Notes: generated from the letters alone by a model not told the origin. 64,000 bases of DNA from Ottelia alismoides (GCA_037367405.1 JAZKJV010008267.1:62001-126000); one strand, 5' to 3'. Shown: positions 1 to 11,979, counted from the stretch's first letter. A program made the numbers and translations.

Positions 1-2660
1 GTGCTCATGGTTACCCTGGTAAAGAGGACGGTATGCTTGCAACGACATGAATGAGACATGACAAATGGGTCTTCTTCTTGACTGCAGTCCTCGATCACCT
101 TGCCATCTTCATTTCCTATTGTGCACTCATCTTCGTTGACCAAGGCTTACCCGTCTAAGAGTATGGTTTAATCGGCTGACCTTTGATATAAATCTTTTCA
201 CTGAATTGACATGCTCTGAGTTTTCTTTGCTGCCCATGATCATGCGCTTTGAGGAACGAGAAGGTTGGAGCTCAAGTGGAGGCATACGTTGATTCTCGTG
301 TTAGCCATCCTCTTTCTTGAGCTATCTGAAAGATTGTCGTTGATGAAAGAAGGCGGGGCTTCGATAAAGTCATTTGTCACAAGGTAACCTTAGTTCCTTA
401 CTCAGTTTTATATCGATTTACGACGGTGATTTGTTTGCATCTCGAATCATGATTTTTTCCTTGAGATTGATTAGTAGATTATTATTGGAAAACATGGAGC
501 ATGCGTTTGGAATCACTTTATTGGCGATTTGGTTGCTGTGAGCTTGTGATGTTCTCGTATGCACGTTAGTCTTGACCATGAACTTGACAATTGATGCTTG
601 ACTATGTTTTCTTCTCGACACCGCTTATGTATCATCTTGTGCTATATTTGACCATTGAGTGGTTCACGTTAGAGGTGCACATGGAGAGGATCAAATCCGT
701 AGTCCGATCTGATTAAGATGATATTGAAATTGGGTTGGTTTTATCATTCTGTTGGATTGGTTCTGATTGAGATTTTTCAAAAGCGTTAAATTACGGATTG
801 GATTGGATGAATACCAAACATTCTTACATGACATTCTTCCCATAACATTCTTCCATGACAACATAGACTAATCAAGCCCAAGATGTGGGTCTAAAGGTAA
901 TAATCATGGTCAACTCACAAATTGATGATGCATGTGTTGGAGCTTACCTCATCTTAGATCAATTACGTAGGCTCCATCTATGCCTCACTAGTGGCAATCT
1001 TCATTGGCTTTTCCTGCCATCCTACGACGACGACCCTCTTTTTTACTTTCAAAAATCAATACAAACAAGCAGTTATGAACATCAATAACAAATCCACGAT
1101 CCAAACATCAAAACAAACAATCAATTTCACCCTACCTTACAAGAAGTTTACCCCACTACCAAGTTACTCTCTTGCATGGAAGGGTGAATTGGAATGCTGG
1201 TTTGCTCTCCCCAAAATGAAGGGCTACCATGTAAAACTACTGTGATACCCTCGTGGTTTTCCTTCTAAACCCTTTCCCTCATATGGTTGTTGATTATGTC
1301 TTTTCTATTTGTTTTCCCCACCCTTCATCAATTTTCAAATTCTCTCCATTCATTCAATTAATCTCTCATCTCTCTTCCTCTCTTTATCTCAATCGAATTT
1401 GCTCTTCTCTTTTATTTTAGAGATTTTTACACAACTTTACAAATTTTGTCAATTACACGACAACCCTTTACATCTTCATATTTACCTCACGACGTTTATA
1501 ATCTTACTCTGTTGTACACCACGATCCACGTTGTTAATGTAACTCTGTTAATCTTCTTGAGCTAATCAAACCAAACGAAAGTCTAATGGTAAGTTTTTCC
1601 TCCTCTCAATCCTTTTTCTCAATCCTAAACTTCATCCTCTTCCTCTCCTTTTCACCAGATCCATGTGGTCCTTCTCGATGGTGAGGCCTCCTTGAATGCG
1701 TCTCTGCAACTGGCGTTGATGTGGAAGAGGGTATGGGGATGGCGCGACATTGTAGGGGAGGGAGGGGAAGACAGTGGATCTGTCGAACTCTCCCACTGAA
1801 TTTGTCAATTAGTTAGACTCACAACTTTCACTAAGCGAAGGTGGAAGAAACTTGTTTTTTTCGAGCTCCCCAAGATCTTTGCAGCTTGATTCTATCCTTG
1901 AACCTTGGATTTTGACTCATTTACAATGGTAGAAACATGGATTATGAGTCTGATGTTCGCGATAAAGGAAAAGTGAAGCAAATGCTGCCCTATGTCTTTG
2001 GATCACAACCCCTTTCCGCTATGACCACCACCAAAACCCTTGCCAAAACTTCTCTCATCGCTTCGACACCAACTTATCATGGTCCCACAGGCAAATCCCA
2101 TCGCTAAGGTGACAAAGCTCGACAAGATCTAATCTGCCATGGTTTGTTCGAAATTGGTTGTTATATTTCCCGTCTTTCTCCGATCACCATCGCAAACTTC
2201 AGTCAGCATACTCGTGGTCGAAGTTTCATGCTGCGTGCTTCAATTTCGTGTTGTTTATGTATATTGATGGAGCAGGATTTGTGTTGATGTGTCGGCGAAT
2301 AAAGAAGAGGAAGGGTATATATGGTAAATATGATTCTTCACCATGAGGTTAAGTATCTCACGATGGATTTTGTTATCAACTATATAGATGGGAGTTAACC
2401 ACATAGATCGTAGTGCAAAGATATAGTGAGTTTGCATGGGTCATGGTGTAAATATGAAGATGTTGGGGGTTGTCGTGCAATTGGCAAAATATATACACTC
2501 TCCATATATTTAATATATGTTATATCACCATTTCCAATCAACAATTAATTGCAAATCAATCCATATTTTAAAAATCCAATGAAAACACATCAAATAAACT
2601 TTTTACAACAAATCCCGGGGGAGAAAGGGTTAACCCACTCCCAATTATCCAATTTCCACC
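1..2660. other. No recognisable gene or element
   Basis: I see no conserved protein, RNA or clear transposon end in this stretch. A pyrimidine-rich section at about 1260-1680 is followed by ATG-gtaagt near 1586 and by an acceptor-like ttttcaccag near 1650. It resembles a 5' leader with an intron, but the frames beyond it are short and match nothing I know. From about 2480 the sequence becomes strongly AT-rich. Confidence 0.4.
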
Positions 2661-2779
2661 TTTAAAATTTTAGATTGAAACTAATAACATCATCAACCAC
2701 ATTCAAACATAAAAAGTCTATATCCAATACATATAATACTAGAAAGATACGATCAGTACAACATACAACATACCATATC

Positions 2780-3012
2780 ACATCATGCTATTCCTTACAA
2801 TAATCTAAATATTTATTATTTACGAAAAAGACTAATCATCCACATATACCGATATAGATGTTACTATATTCTTATCATTTTTTAAATACAAATACGGATA
2901 TTAAAACTATGTTACCATATTCTTAAAAATGTATATGAATGTACGCATACGAGTAGTTCTGAGAATACACTATAAATTAGCTTAAATATACATGTATGGA
3001 TTGTAATTCACA

Positions 3013-3052
<40 letters not shown>

Positions 3053-3240
3053 TTACATTAACAAATATGATAAAAGAATGTATGAAAGTATGTTATATAT
3101 GGTTAAAAATAAATCCACAACTACATTTATATATGATAATAGATATACAGATGCTGATATATTTTAATATCAAAATAATATCCATATCCGTATCTATTTT
3201 AAAATAGATATGGTTGTCAAAATATGTATAAAACATGTAT
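2780..3240. repeat. AT-rich interspersed repeat, copy 1
   Basis: This AT-rich block shares its order of motifs with 12664-13570: a ttttttaaatac stretch, a run near aatattaaaactat, a TA microsatellite, atatggttaaa-aataaat, then aatatccatat at the right. It contains an (AT)18 tract at 3015-3050. Ends rich in atatccatatccg-type motifs suggest a miniature DNA element, but I could not fix termini or a target duplication. Confidence 0.5.
3015..3050. repeat. (AT)18 microsatellite
   Basis: An uninterrupted 36-base AT dinucleotide run lies inside the AT-rich repeat. It is likely length-variable between individuals. Confidence 0.9.
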
Positions 3241-3248
3241 AGTAGATT

Positions 3249-3261
3249 GGGGGGGGGGGGG
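3249..3261. repeat. Poly(G) tract of 13
   Basis: Thirteen consecutive G residues lie at the right edge of the AT-rich repeat and just left of the first member of a direct repeat pair. This may be a true homopolymer or a length-uncertain sequencing call. Confidence 0.85.
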
Positions 3262-3284
3262 TGTAAATGTACCGAACCTGAGCG

Positions 3285-4215
3285 GACCTACCATTTCGGG
3301 TTTGGTTTGTTTATATAATCGAGCTTAAACCCGTGTTCATGTTCGATTCATTTATTTTAAATCGAATTTGAATCAACCTTAATTTAATCGTATCGAACCT
3401 AAGTGAATATCGAACTTCAAAAATTTCAAAGCAAAATTCTCAGAGCAAATATCGAAATTTTCAGATGAAAGACTGTGAAAGAAAATTAAATAGTTTGGGA
3501 TATATACATAGGGAAAAAGGGAATATGTGGTTGACCTGCAGGAAATTGCACGTTCAACACCTCTATCAACCATTGATCACGCACCATGGAAATACATACA
3601 TATTGGTTTCTCTAGATAAATGGATTGCTTAGAAACGATGAACATAGAAGTTGCATGCAGATGAGTTGCAAGCTCCCTATCATCATGCTTTTGTGTGTTT
3701 GTATAATTAAAATAATATTCATTCAAAATTTTCTTATTTATCTCACTCTTCTTCGGTTTTTTAAAAATACTTCTCACCTTTCAAAAAGATAATTGTAATA
3801 TATTTTATATCATAGTTTGTTCGAATAATGGATAAGGATTAAAGTGGATAAGGGATAAATGAGATTCATCACTTGTTCTTTATAAGTTGCTTGAAGGAAA
3901 AGTGATAAGTACCATAAATAAAGAAATAATGGATGTTGCAACTTCAATGTGATCATTTATCATAAGATAGATTTTATTTCGGGATATAGTTCTCTTAAGT
4001 TGTGATAACATGAACAAGATAGAATCTGTAAATTTATGCGTATATGTATGTGTATCGAATTTTTAACGAATCGAAACAAATATACCATTTTCAGATTCGG
4101 TTCGTTTATATAAACGAGTCTAAACCTATATTTAGGTTTAGTTCGTTTGTTTTCAAATCGAATCCGAATCTGACTTTTAATGAATCGAATCTGAACGAAT
4201 ATCGAACTTAAGAGT
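3285..4215. repeat. Pair of ~140-bp direct repeats
   Basis: Segments at about 3285-3425 and 4078-4215 are the same sequence in the same orientation. Both run from a taccattt start through ggttcgtttatataa and aaatcgaat to gaatatcgaactt. The 650 bp between them has no recognisable coding sequence. They could be two insertions of one miniature element, or the terminal direct repeats of a small LTR-like (TRIM-type) element; I could not confirm either. Confidence 0.5.
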
Positions 4216-4637
4216 TTTCTAACCGTCATAATGATGCGGATTGAACAGGAACACGTATGTATCCATTTTGCATCCCTCTTAACCATCTTACTATAGCCAT
4301 TTGCAAGAAGGTTACTTCAATCCAACCAAACCACGTGATCAAAGATCAGTAAATTTTGATGTTTGAGAATATTTTTGCGTTTTGCCCTCCAATTTATCTC
4401 TGCTCAGTCGAGTTTGTCTCTGGCGACGAAAGCCGCTGTCGCCTTTACTAAGAGAGTAGTGATTACGGAGCGTTCCTCCCCTTCTCAAACCATTGGTATA
4501 ATAATTCCACAAGGTATCATCTACAGCCATTCTATTATCTAAAATTCTAAATCTCCATCGTTTCGGTTTGATTTCCTCGCGGTGATATGGTCCGAATCCA
4601 GCGAGCAACTGAAGGTTAGCTGAGGTCAGCCATTAAG

Positions 4638-5634
4638 CAAGGTTTTAAAAACTGAATCGAACCGATCGGTTGAACCGGTTAAATCAAGAACCGAAGGAAA
4701 AATGGTCCAATCATCCGGTTTTTATTCAGAAAAAAACCCAGTTAAAACCAGTCAAAACTTAATTGGACCGACTAAACCATCGATTCAACTATCCATTTTT
4801 TGATAAAAAATAGTTTCAATAAAATAACAAAATACAAACTTTTTCAAAAATCCATAATCTTGTCTCATTCTAACCCATAGTATAGTAACCCTTTATCTAT
4901 TCTACTTCTCATGTGCCAATATTATCGTGTGTCCCTTCCCGCCATCTTAGTATTACCTCTCTCTTCGCACATTGTGTATGAGGTTGTCTATTTATAACTA
5001 TAACAAACGAAGAAGATGTTGTCATATTCATAGTATGAGAAGCAATAAATTTAAAAACACTTGTTGTTAATTAGAGTTTAAATAGTTTAATCATTATTTT
5101 TTGCATCACATACATGTATTTACATAAATTTTACGAAATACGATCATTACGCATTTTCGAGTTTTCTAAGAACATTTACGTCCTAACTTTTAAGCAATTT
5201 CACTTGTGCTCCTATATTTTATTAAAAGAGTCAGAATATCCTCCTCATGTTGGTATAAAATAGGAGCACAAGTGTACTAATAAATGGCTACTACTGTTGA
5301 TTTTGTAAAAATATAGGGGACACATGCAATTGTATTAAAAATAAGGGTATAAATGCTATTGGGAAAATTTGGAAGGACAAGAGTAAACAAATCCTCGAAA
5401 GATATGATGTAGAATTTTTCATATTTATTTGTATGATATACCGGTCTAACTCGGTTCGACTCGGTTGAACTGTAACGAACCAAACCAACAATACAACGGT
5501 TCGATCTTTTCCGATTTCTTTGAATTGCTGACATCATCACCGATTCGACCGGTCGGTCTCATTGTTCCGACCATAAAAATCAATAAACCAATACATGCCC
5601 AGATTTAATGTTGGATTCGATTTTTTAAACCTTG
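4638..5634. mobile_element. Non-autonomous hAT-type element
   Basis: The element is 997 bp with terminal inverted repeats CAAGGTTTTAAAAA / CAAGGTTTAAAAAA. It is flanked by an 8-bp target duplication with one mismatch (ccattaag at 4630-4637, tcattaag at 5635-5642). An 8-bp duplication and a CA-rich terminus are hAT hallmarks. The subterminal regions carry many ggttcga / tcgaacc and accggtt motifs. There is no transposase frame, so it depends on an autonomous relative. Confidence 0.75.
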
Positions 5635-5642
5635 TCATTAAG

Positions 5643-6008
5643 TGCAATAACAGAAGGGCAATTCTAGAAATTTTGTAAGAAAACAGGGGTATAAGTATTA
5701 TTGTAAAAAGTTAAGATACAACTTTAATTGAGGAATATCGGAAGGGTAAAAGTGTAAAAAACCTTTTATTTTTGTTTTTGCATGGTAAGCTCTGTGGACC
5801 ACATTCAGTTCGTGTATCCCCACGTATTAAAAAGGTATGGGGACCGTCGTCGATATTACGTGTACATACGATAAAAGCGACGTACGACGTTTCGGAAAAT
5901 AAAGGGAAAGTACGAGGATTTTTTTTGGATTTGTACAACATATTTACGTATGGACCTATTTTTTGTGTGTGTTATATTAATATCCGTTCTCAACAACATT
6001 ATTAAATA
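5643..6008. other. Intergenic, no feature recognised
   Basis: This is AT-rich sequence of about 370 bp between the hAT-type element and a MULE-like miniature element. Phrases such as 'ggggtataag' and 'gggcaattctag' resemble transposon subterminal sequence, but I could not pair them with another end. Both strands near 5772-6005 are open for about 77 codons with no recognisable protein. Confidence 0.3.
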
Positions 6009-6017
6009 TATTATTTA

Positions 6018-6406
6018 GGGAAAAAGGAGCCTATCTCGACAGGTGCAGGTAACTCCCTACATCCGGCCTAATTTTTTCATTATTTTTTGATTTTTTTGAA
6101 ATGAAACCTTGGAGGATTTAGATCATCATGTACCACCATGTTGTCATTCCAAATTCAACTTAATTCGAGATTTCTATCATCTCCATCAAGACTACCAAAT
6201 TTTAACGGTCCCAGAATTGCTAAAATCGACATTGTCTAGACGAACATGTTAGGAATGTTTGTTTTGCATGAAACGTGAAACACATATTCCCCTTAACATA
6301 TTAAGTAAATCCCCCAACTTTTATTTCAAAAAACATAAAAAAATAGTTGAAAAATGGGGTGAGTGCAGGGAGTTTCTTACACCCCACGATGGAGCTCCCT
6401 GCCCCC
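6018..6406. mobile_element. Mutator-like miniature element (9-bp TSD)
   Basis: The insertion is 389 bp, begins GGGAAAAAGGAGC and ends GCTCCCTGCCCCC, and is flanked by a perfect 9-bp duplication tattattta (6009-6017 and 6407-6415). A 9-bp duplication is characteristic of Mutator-like elements. The inverted ends are imperfect but both contain an aactccct motif near 40 bp in. It has no coding capacity. Its right neighbour at 6419 starts with similar sequence. Confidence 0.7.
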
Positions 6407-6418
6407 TATTATTTATAT

Positions 6419-6777
6419 GGGAAAAATGGGACCGTCCTCGAGGTAATTTGGTTCCTCCCATCTTTTATACCCTATTTTTATGTTTTTAAAAATAAATTCG
6501 TAGAAATTCATCACTATATTCCTATATTGCGTCATTCAAGTTTCGTGAGAAACAAAGGCTCATACGGCTTCCATCTAGGCAATCATTTTTTTAACGGTCG
6601 CAGAATTGTTGAGATCAACCCCATTTTGATGGAGGCCGCCGTAAGAGTATGTTTCGCATGAATTTTGAATGAAATAATACAATGATGAAAATCCACGATA
6701 GTATTTTTCAAAAAAATGAAGAAAATGAGATGGAGGAGCCAAGTTAGCTCTCCTCCCCAAAGCATCCTCATTTACCC
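6419..6777. mobile_element. Miniature inverted-repeat element
   Basis: The element is about 359 bp with inverted ends: left GGGAAAAATGGGACC followed by tttggttcctccc; right, read inward, GGGTAAATGAGGATG followed by cttggctcctcc. The flanks atttatat and ttttatat could be a degenerate 8-bp duplication. An internal 'aacggtcgcagaattgttga' and the end sequences resemble the element at 48433-48734 and the one at 6018-6406. Confidence 0.6.
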
Positions 6778-6934
6778 TTTTATATACATTATATCCATAT
6801 TAATTAATTTTCGAATGAAAGAAATGACACCTGTCACATCATGATTTAAATTGATCCTACTTCATCACAAATCCCATTTAATTGCACAACTTCTACAATA
6901 TATGTAATTAATATTATATGTAATATATCATAAC

Positions 6935-7770
6935 TAGGGTTGGGCATCGGGCCGGGTCGGGTCGGGTTTGAGTTGGCCCGGCCCAAGCTCATTTAAGTAT
7001 ATGGGCTAATGGGTCGGGCCTAGGCCCATTTTATTTTCAAAAATTAGGCCCAAGTCCAAACCCGGCCCAAACAAAATGGGTCGGGTTCGGGTCGGGCCGG
7101 CCCAATTTAACACCTATGTATACCAATATCATGTCTTCCATTCTTCTTGCATTTGTGTAGTTGTTTCTTATGCATGTGTGCATGTTTAAAACTATAGGCA
7201 TGCTAACTAATTTGTGATTTTAACATTAGTTGTATGTTGGAAATAGAAATGTGGTAAAAATATGGCGACTTAAATCACCATTCAATTCACCATTACATAT
7301 TCTATTTGTAGATGCGTGCACTATGACCCAATACAGATTGGTTACTTACAGTTGTACATGCTCTAACACTTGAACACAAATTCCATTCTTGCATATTAAT
7401 ATAATAATCTTGTATATTAATGTAATAATATCCTCAATCCACGTTAATGGATATGATTATTAATGTGTCTAAGCATTTATTCTACACTCGAATAAGGATA
7501 TTAAAGTTAGAACATGATATTTGGAATGAACATGAATATAATGGATATAATTATACCGTACTAGATATGAATATACTTGCTTTAGAATGGGTCGGGCTAT
7601 CGGGCTAACGGGTTTGGGCCTTCTCAGGCCCAAACCCGGCCCGATAATCAATATGGGCTCATTTTAGGGCCCACGGCCCACCCATTAAATTTCGAGTTCG
7701 GGTTTGGGTCGGGCTATACAGGTCGGGTTTTGGGCCGGGTCGGACCGGCCCAGCCCAATGCCCAACCCTA
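6935..7770. mobile_element. Non-autonomous hAT-type element, GGCCCGGCCC-rich ends
   Basis: The element is 836 bp. Its inverted ends begin TAGGGTTGGGCA on both sides, and it is flanked by a perfect 8-bp duplication atcataac (6927-6934, 7771-7778), as for hAT transposons. About 170 bp at each end is packed with gggtcggg / ggcccggcccaa palindromic motifs, likely the subterminal transposase-binding repeats. The AT-rich middle has no transposase. Confidence 0.8.
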
Positions 7771-8619
7771 ATCATAACCTCTCAAATCTAATTAACTCTT
7801 GCACCTCAATAATTAAAACATGGATACATATTTTAATGGGATATTTACACCTATAACCCTGGGTAGTTTCGTAATTACCTCGGAAACCCTCTATAATTAT
7901 GAATTACATCATGATCCTGAATAATGCTTAACCTTTACATGGCATAACCATGTGTAAAGTTCCGTCTTGATTCTCCATTAACTTTGACAGGAAATGTCAT
8001 ATGTTCACCATTTTGCCCTTCGAAACACATCATATTTATAACATGATGCCATTCTTTAGATCAAACAAAATCATGTCCCCTCCTCAGGAAAGCTTCCCCG
8101 CTCTCTCCCGCTCGCCCCGATAAGCTGCCCTGCTCCGCCCGGCGCCTCCGCCCCCGCCCCCAGCTGGTGAGATCCAGCACCGCCTCCCCCCGCTGGAGAG
8201 CTCCATCCGCGCCCCCACCCCCAGCTCGCGCGCTCCAACACCCCTCCCCCCCGCCGACGAGCTCCATCCACGCCCCCGCCCCCAGCTTGTAACATCCCAG
8301 GCTTAGGTCCCCGGTCCGTTAACGGAGCATTACTGGCCCTAATAACCTCTTGGGATCGAGCCCATGCGGACCCGATTAACCACCCCCAAAATGCTTAAGC
8401 CGGGTTGTTTCGGTAGTAATCTCCTCACTTTTTATCCCACCCGGAAATTTTATATTTCCACGGTATGGGACAATTTTGAGGGTTTTACAACCTCCCACAC
8501 TTATATTCGCAACGTCCTCGTTGCGACATGGCTCATCACTTATTCCCAGTGACAGTGGCGATTGCACGCTCCCGGCTTAGTTCCCTTCGGGTAGCCCTTT
8601 CTACTATCAGAGGGAAGTT

Positions 8620-8632
8620 GGCTCTGATACCA
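8620..8632 (-). other. Retrotransposon primer-binding site (tRNA-iMet)
   Basis: On the - strand TGGTATCAGAGCC follows the LTR end after two bases. It is complementary to the 3' end of plant initiator-Met tRNA, the usual primer of Tekay/Del and many other plant LTR elements. It fixes the 3' end of the LTR at 8635. Confidence 0.85.
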
Positions 8633-8634
8633 CT

Positions 8635-10812
8635 TGTAACGACCCGGATCCACGTGACCAGCGGAAGAAATAATTAAACGACATGCCACGTCGGATCCGA
8701 ACGTTACTCATGCATATCAAATCCACAATTAATGAGATGATCAAAAGATAAGAATTTATATATGTCACTGAGACACTTCAATAAAGTGGATATCATCACA
8801 TAGTTGCTTGACATATTCCAAGATAAAAGTTGCATCCCACAAGGACATCGATAACAAAGGGGAAATAACCAGAATAGAACAACTAAAATGTTTCTTGGGT
8901 ACATCTAACAATAAGGCAACGAGAAGGAAACTAGCACTACCAAAATAGAATGATAAGTCTTCAGCTAGCCACCCAACTGCTCTCAGGTACTCTACTCCTC
9001 CGAGGAACCTGCGGCAGGGCAAACCACAGGAGCGAGAAAAATGCTCGTAAGCCAAACAGCTTAGCATGCGATAAGAGGGATACAAAAAAAAATCAAGGAT
9101 GCTGCGATAAAATTACCAAGGACTATGGCAATACGATTATATCCATAACATATAAGGATTTTTATATTCTCAATAATTGTACTCTAAAGCTGCACACATA
9201 CCCTTATACTCTTTTTTTTAGAGTATGCCTTTTCTTACTACCGCTGGCACTAGTGGCTTTCCTATACAATTACGATCATTTACTTGTAACAAATTCGTGA
9301 TGACATCAGCTGAGTCAATAAGTGGACTTTCCACTAGGTTCCACTAAACCTTACACCCCCGGAAGGTGTTGCCCTTTAGGCCTTGTATGTCCAAATGGAC
9401 CCGACATGTGGACTCTAGAGGTGGCTCCCGCCTTACGCGTAGCACTTAGCTCCGCAATGTCGTTTGAGTGCCAGTTGATTGTTCTTTTTTCTGCAAATTG
9501 ATTCTTAATTCTTTTATTAAGATCACTTATTTTATTTGAGGACTATTGTACTGATGAACATCTAATTGTTATGTTTGCCATATCTCCTTTCTCTTATACG
9601 TATATGGATCTAGTAAGTTGGAATCATACTTAAGGTACACTGTATAAACACTATGTACTGTCATTCAGGAAGAATCAATTCTATGTTTAAACCACTGGAC
9701 TCTCTACTGATCAGAGTATGCCCATATCATTCCCGGACGTTATGTTTCATACAAGGGAAATGTCATGTGACCTCATTGGTTAAGTTTCCAATCTATGCTA
9801 TTACTATCTAAATAATAAACAATATTATGTTCTCCTTGTAACCCACGTACCCAATTACCCTTACATGCAAAGGAATAACGTCAACCCATGATGACACATA
9901 TGAGTATTTAACATTAAATTCAAATCTTATAAACCCATTATTCTCATGTAGTTGTTAATTGTTATGTACGTTTAGAATACGTGCCTTTACGGGTCCAATG
10001 AATAATAATTTTACACTAATAGGTATGGATGTGCAATAATTATAAGGGGGTTATTCTTTTGATCCTTTTAATAGAGTTTCTTTATCTGCAATTTCTTCAT
10101 TTTCTTTCTCTAATTATCCATGTTTTAATCTACCTTCAGAATGGAAACAAGAAAACACAAACGTAACATCCCTCAATTAGATTGTCAAGGCCCTTCAAGA
10201 GGTCGATTAGAAGTGATCGAGTTTGAGAGAATAGCTGAGGGATTATGAATAACAAGATGCAATATCAATAACCGACGTAGAAAAACATAATCAGCCCTAT
10301 GGAGAAAAATCGACAGGCTAACATCTTCTACGAGCAATAATCATTTATCAATAATAGTCAGGTTAAAGGGATCGTCAAATATAATGCAAATCCTACATTT
10401 TGAGCCAAGATAGGAATTCAAGATCATTGAATAATAGAACACATACCGTATCCGCAAGGGATATACACTGCAAGGGTTGGATCTAAATCGTGATCCTCCT
10501 CTTCCGATCACAACCAGCCTCACAGCCCGAAGATGACATTCCACACGGTGATGGAGGTTGTGTAATACTCGGCCAAGGGAGAAGAAGAATAGGTTGATCA
10601 CTAGACTCCTCTCCTCTCTTCCACCCTCTCTTAAGTAATGAGATGAAGGCCTTCCATATTCCAATATGGATCTCACGTCTATGAGAATGAAGGGTTGCAT
10701 TGCAAGATCATAATTGTCCACTCCCCCCTCTCTCTTCTCTTAAATTCATTGTATTAATATTATTAATTCATTGATGGTCTTAATTCGGACATTAATATTC
10801 ATGGCCGTTACA
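8635..10812 (-). repeat. Tekay-like LTR (2.18 kb)
   Basis: The - strand sequence starts TGTAACGGCC right after a polypurine tract and ends GGTCGTTACA two bases before an initiator-Met primer-binding site. The ends are therefore the inverted pair TGTAACG/CGTTACA. It is a single LTR with internal sequence on both sides: the 3' end of pol at 10813 and leader at 8634. Long open frames inside it (for example 10341-10721) show no conserved domain and are taken as chance. Confidence 0.75.
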
Positions 10813-10825
10813 ATCTACCCCACTA
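10813..10825 (-). other. Polypurine tract of Tekay-like element
   Basis: On the - strand a purine-rich TAGTGGGGTAGAT, preceded by the run AAATTTCGGGACG and a T tract, lies immediately before the LTR start TGTAACGG. This is the normal primer position for plus-strand DNA synthesis. Confidence 0.75.
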
Positions 10826-10848
10826 AAAAAAAAATTTCGTCCCGAAAT

Positions 10849-11979
10849 TTAAAGGTATAAGGACTTACCAAACAGTTCGGGGTACTTGGCTCGCATTTCC
10901 TCCTCCAACTCCCAAGTAGCTTCCTCACGTTTCTGGTATTTCCATAAGACCTTAACCATAGGGATTATCCGACGTCGTAATTGATTATCCTTGCGGTCGA
11001 TGATCCTGATAGGTTCTTCTACGTAAGATAGATCTGTTTGCACTTCCGGAATCTCATGCTCTATATATGCGAAGGATCAGCTATGTACTTCCTTAGCATC
11101 GAAACATGAAACATATCATGTATATTCTTGAATTGAGGAGGGAGACCGACCCGATAAGCTACATCACCAATTCTCTTGGTGATTATAAAAGGACCCACGT
11201 ATCTAGGATTCAGCTTTCCCCTTCTACCAAATCGGACGACTCCACGCATAGGAGAGACTTTGATAAAGACTTGATCGCCCACTTCAAATTGAAGATCGCG
11301 TCTCTGCCGATCAGCATAGTTTTTCTGCCTACTTTGAGCAGCCAGCAATCTCTTCTTGATTATATCAATTTTTGTTGTAGTATCCAAGACAATTTCTGGT
11401 CCTAGGATTTTCCTTTCGCCCACATCATCCCAGCATAAGGGAGAACGACACGGTCTACCATATAGAGCTTCGTATGGGGCCATCCCGATACTAGAATGGA
11501 AGCTGTTATTATAAGCAAATTCAACCAGTGGAAGGTGAAAATCCCAATTCCCAGCAAAGTCCAAAGCACAAGATCTAAGCATATCTTCCAATGTCTGTAT
11601 GATTCTTTCTGACTGTCCATCAGTCTGCGGGTGAAATGATGTGCTAAACTTTAGGTTTGTACCCAATGCATCATTCAAGATCTTCCAAAATCTGGATGTG
11701 AAACGTGCGTCCCGATCTGAGACAATGGATACAGGTACACCATGCAACTTCACTATCTCATGAACATATAACTTCGCCAGACTCTTTGTAGACTGACTAC
11801 ACCGTATAGGTAAAAAGTCTGCCGATTTAGTTAATCGATCCACAATCACCCAAATGGCATCATATTTGGAACCTTTTGTGGGAGGTAAACCCACTACAAG
11901 ATCCATAGTAATGTGCTCCCATTTCCACTCTGGCAAGTTAAACGGCTGCAATACTCCAGATGGTCTTTTGGACGTTACA
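10849..11979 (-). pseudogene. Ty3/gypsy integrase-chromodomain fragment
   Basis: This is the 3' end of a gypsy polyprotein. The frame from about 11979 contains most of the integrase catalytic core: WEHITMDLVVGLPP with the first Asp, VSDRDARF with the second Asp, and the Glu in QSERIIQTLEDMLR. The C-terminal GPY/F module follows (RYVGPFIITKRIGDVAYRVG). A frameshift near 11045-11062 separates it from a 64-residue frame with VEEPIRIIDRK and a WELEEEMR chromodomain end, which places it among chromoviruses of the Tekay/Del type. Gag, protease, reverse transcriptase, RNase H and the start of integrase are absent. The broken frame starts exactly at the outer TG terminus, so it is truncated and cannot be functional. 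Confidence 0.85.

Larger units (their letters stand above)
8288..11979 (-). mobile_element. Permuted Ty3/gypsy (Tekay-like) insertion
   Basis: The 3692-bp segment begins TGTAACATCC and ends GGACGTTACA on the + strand and is flanked by a perfect 5-bp duplication cagct (8283-8287, 11980-11984). Read on the - strand, its order is integrase C-terminal half, chromodomain, polypurine tract, complete LTR, primer-binding site, then 350 bp of leader. This is not the order of an intact element (LTR-PBS-gag-pol-PPT-LTR) but of a piece cut from a tandem or circular form. The host is the C-rich core of a Mutator-like element, and the empty site cccccagctcgcg is restored when the segment is removed. Confidence 0.75.

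Noticed and set aside
10341..10721. 126-codon frame as a gene
   Set aside because: Lies wholly inside the Tekay-like LTR and has no conserved motif.
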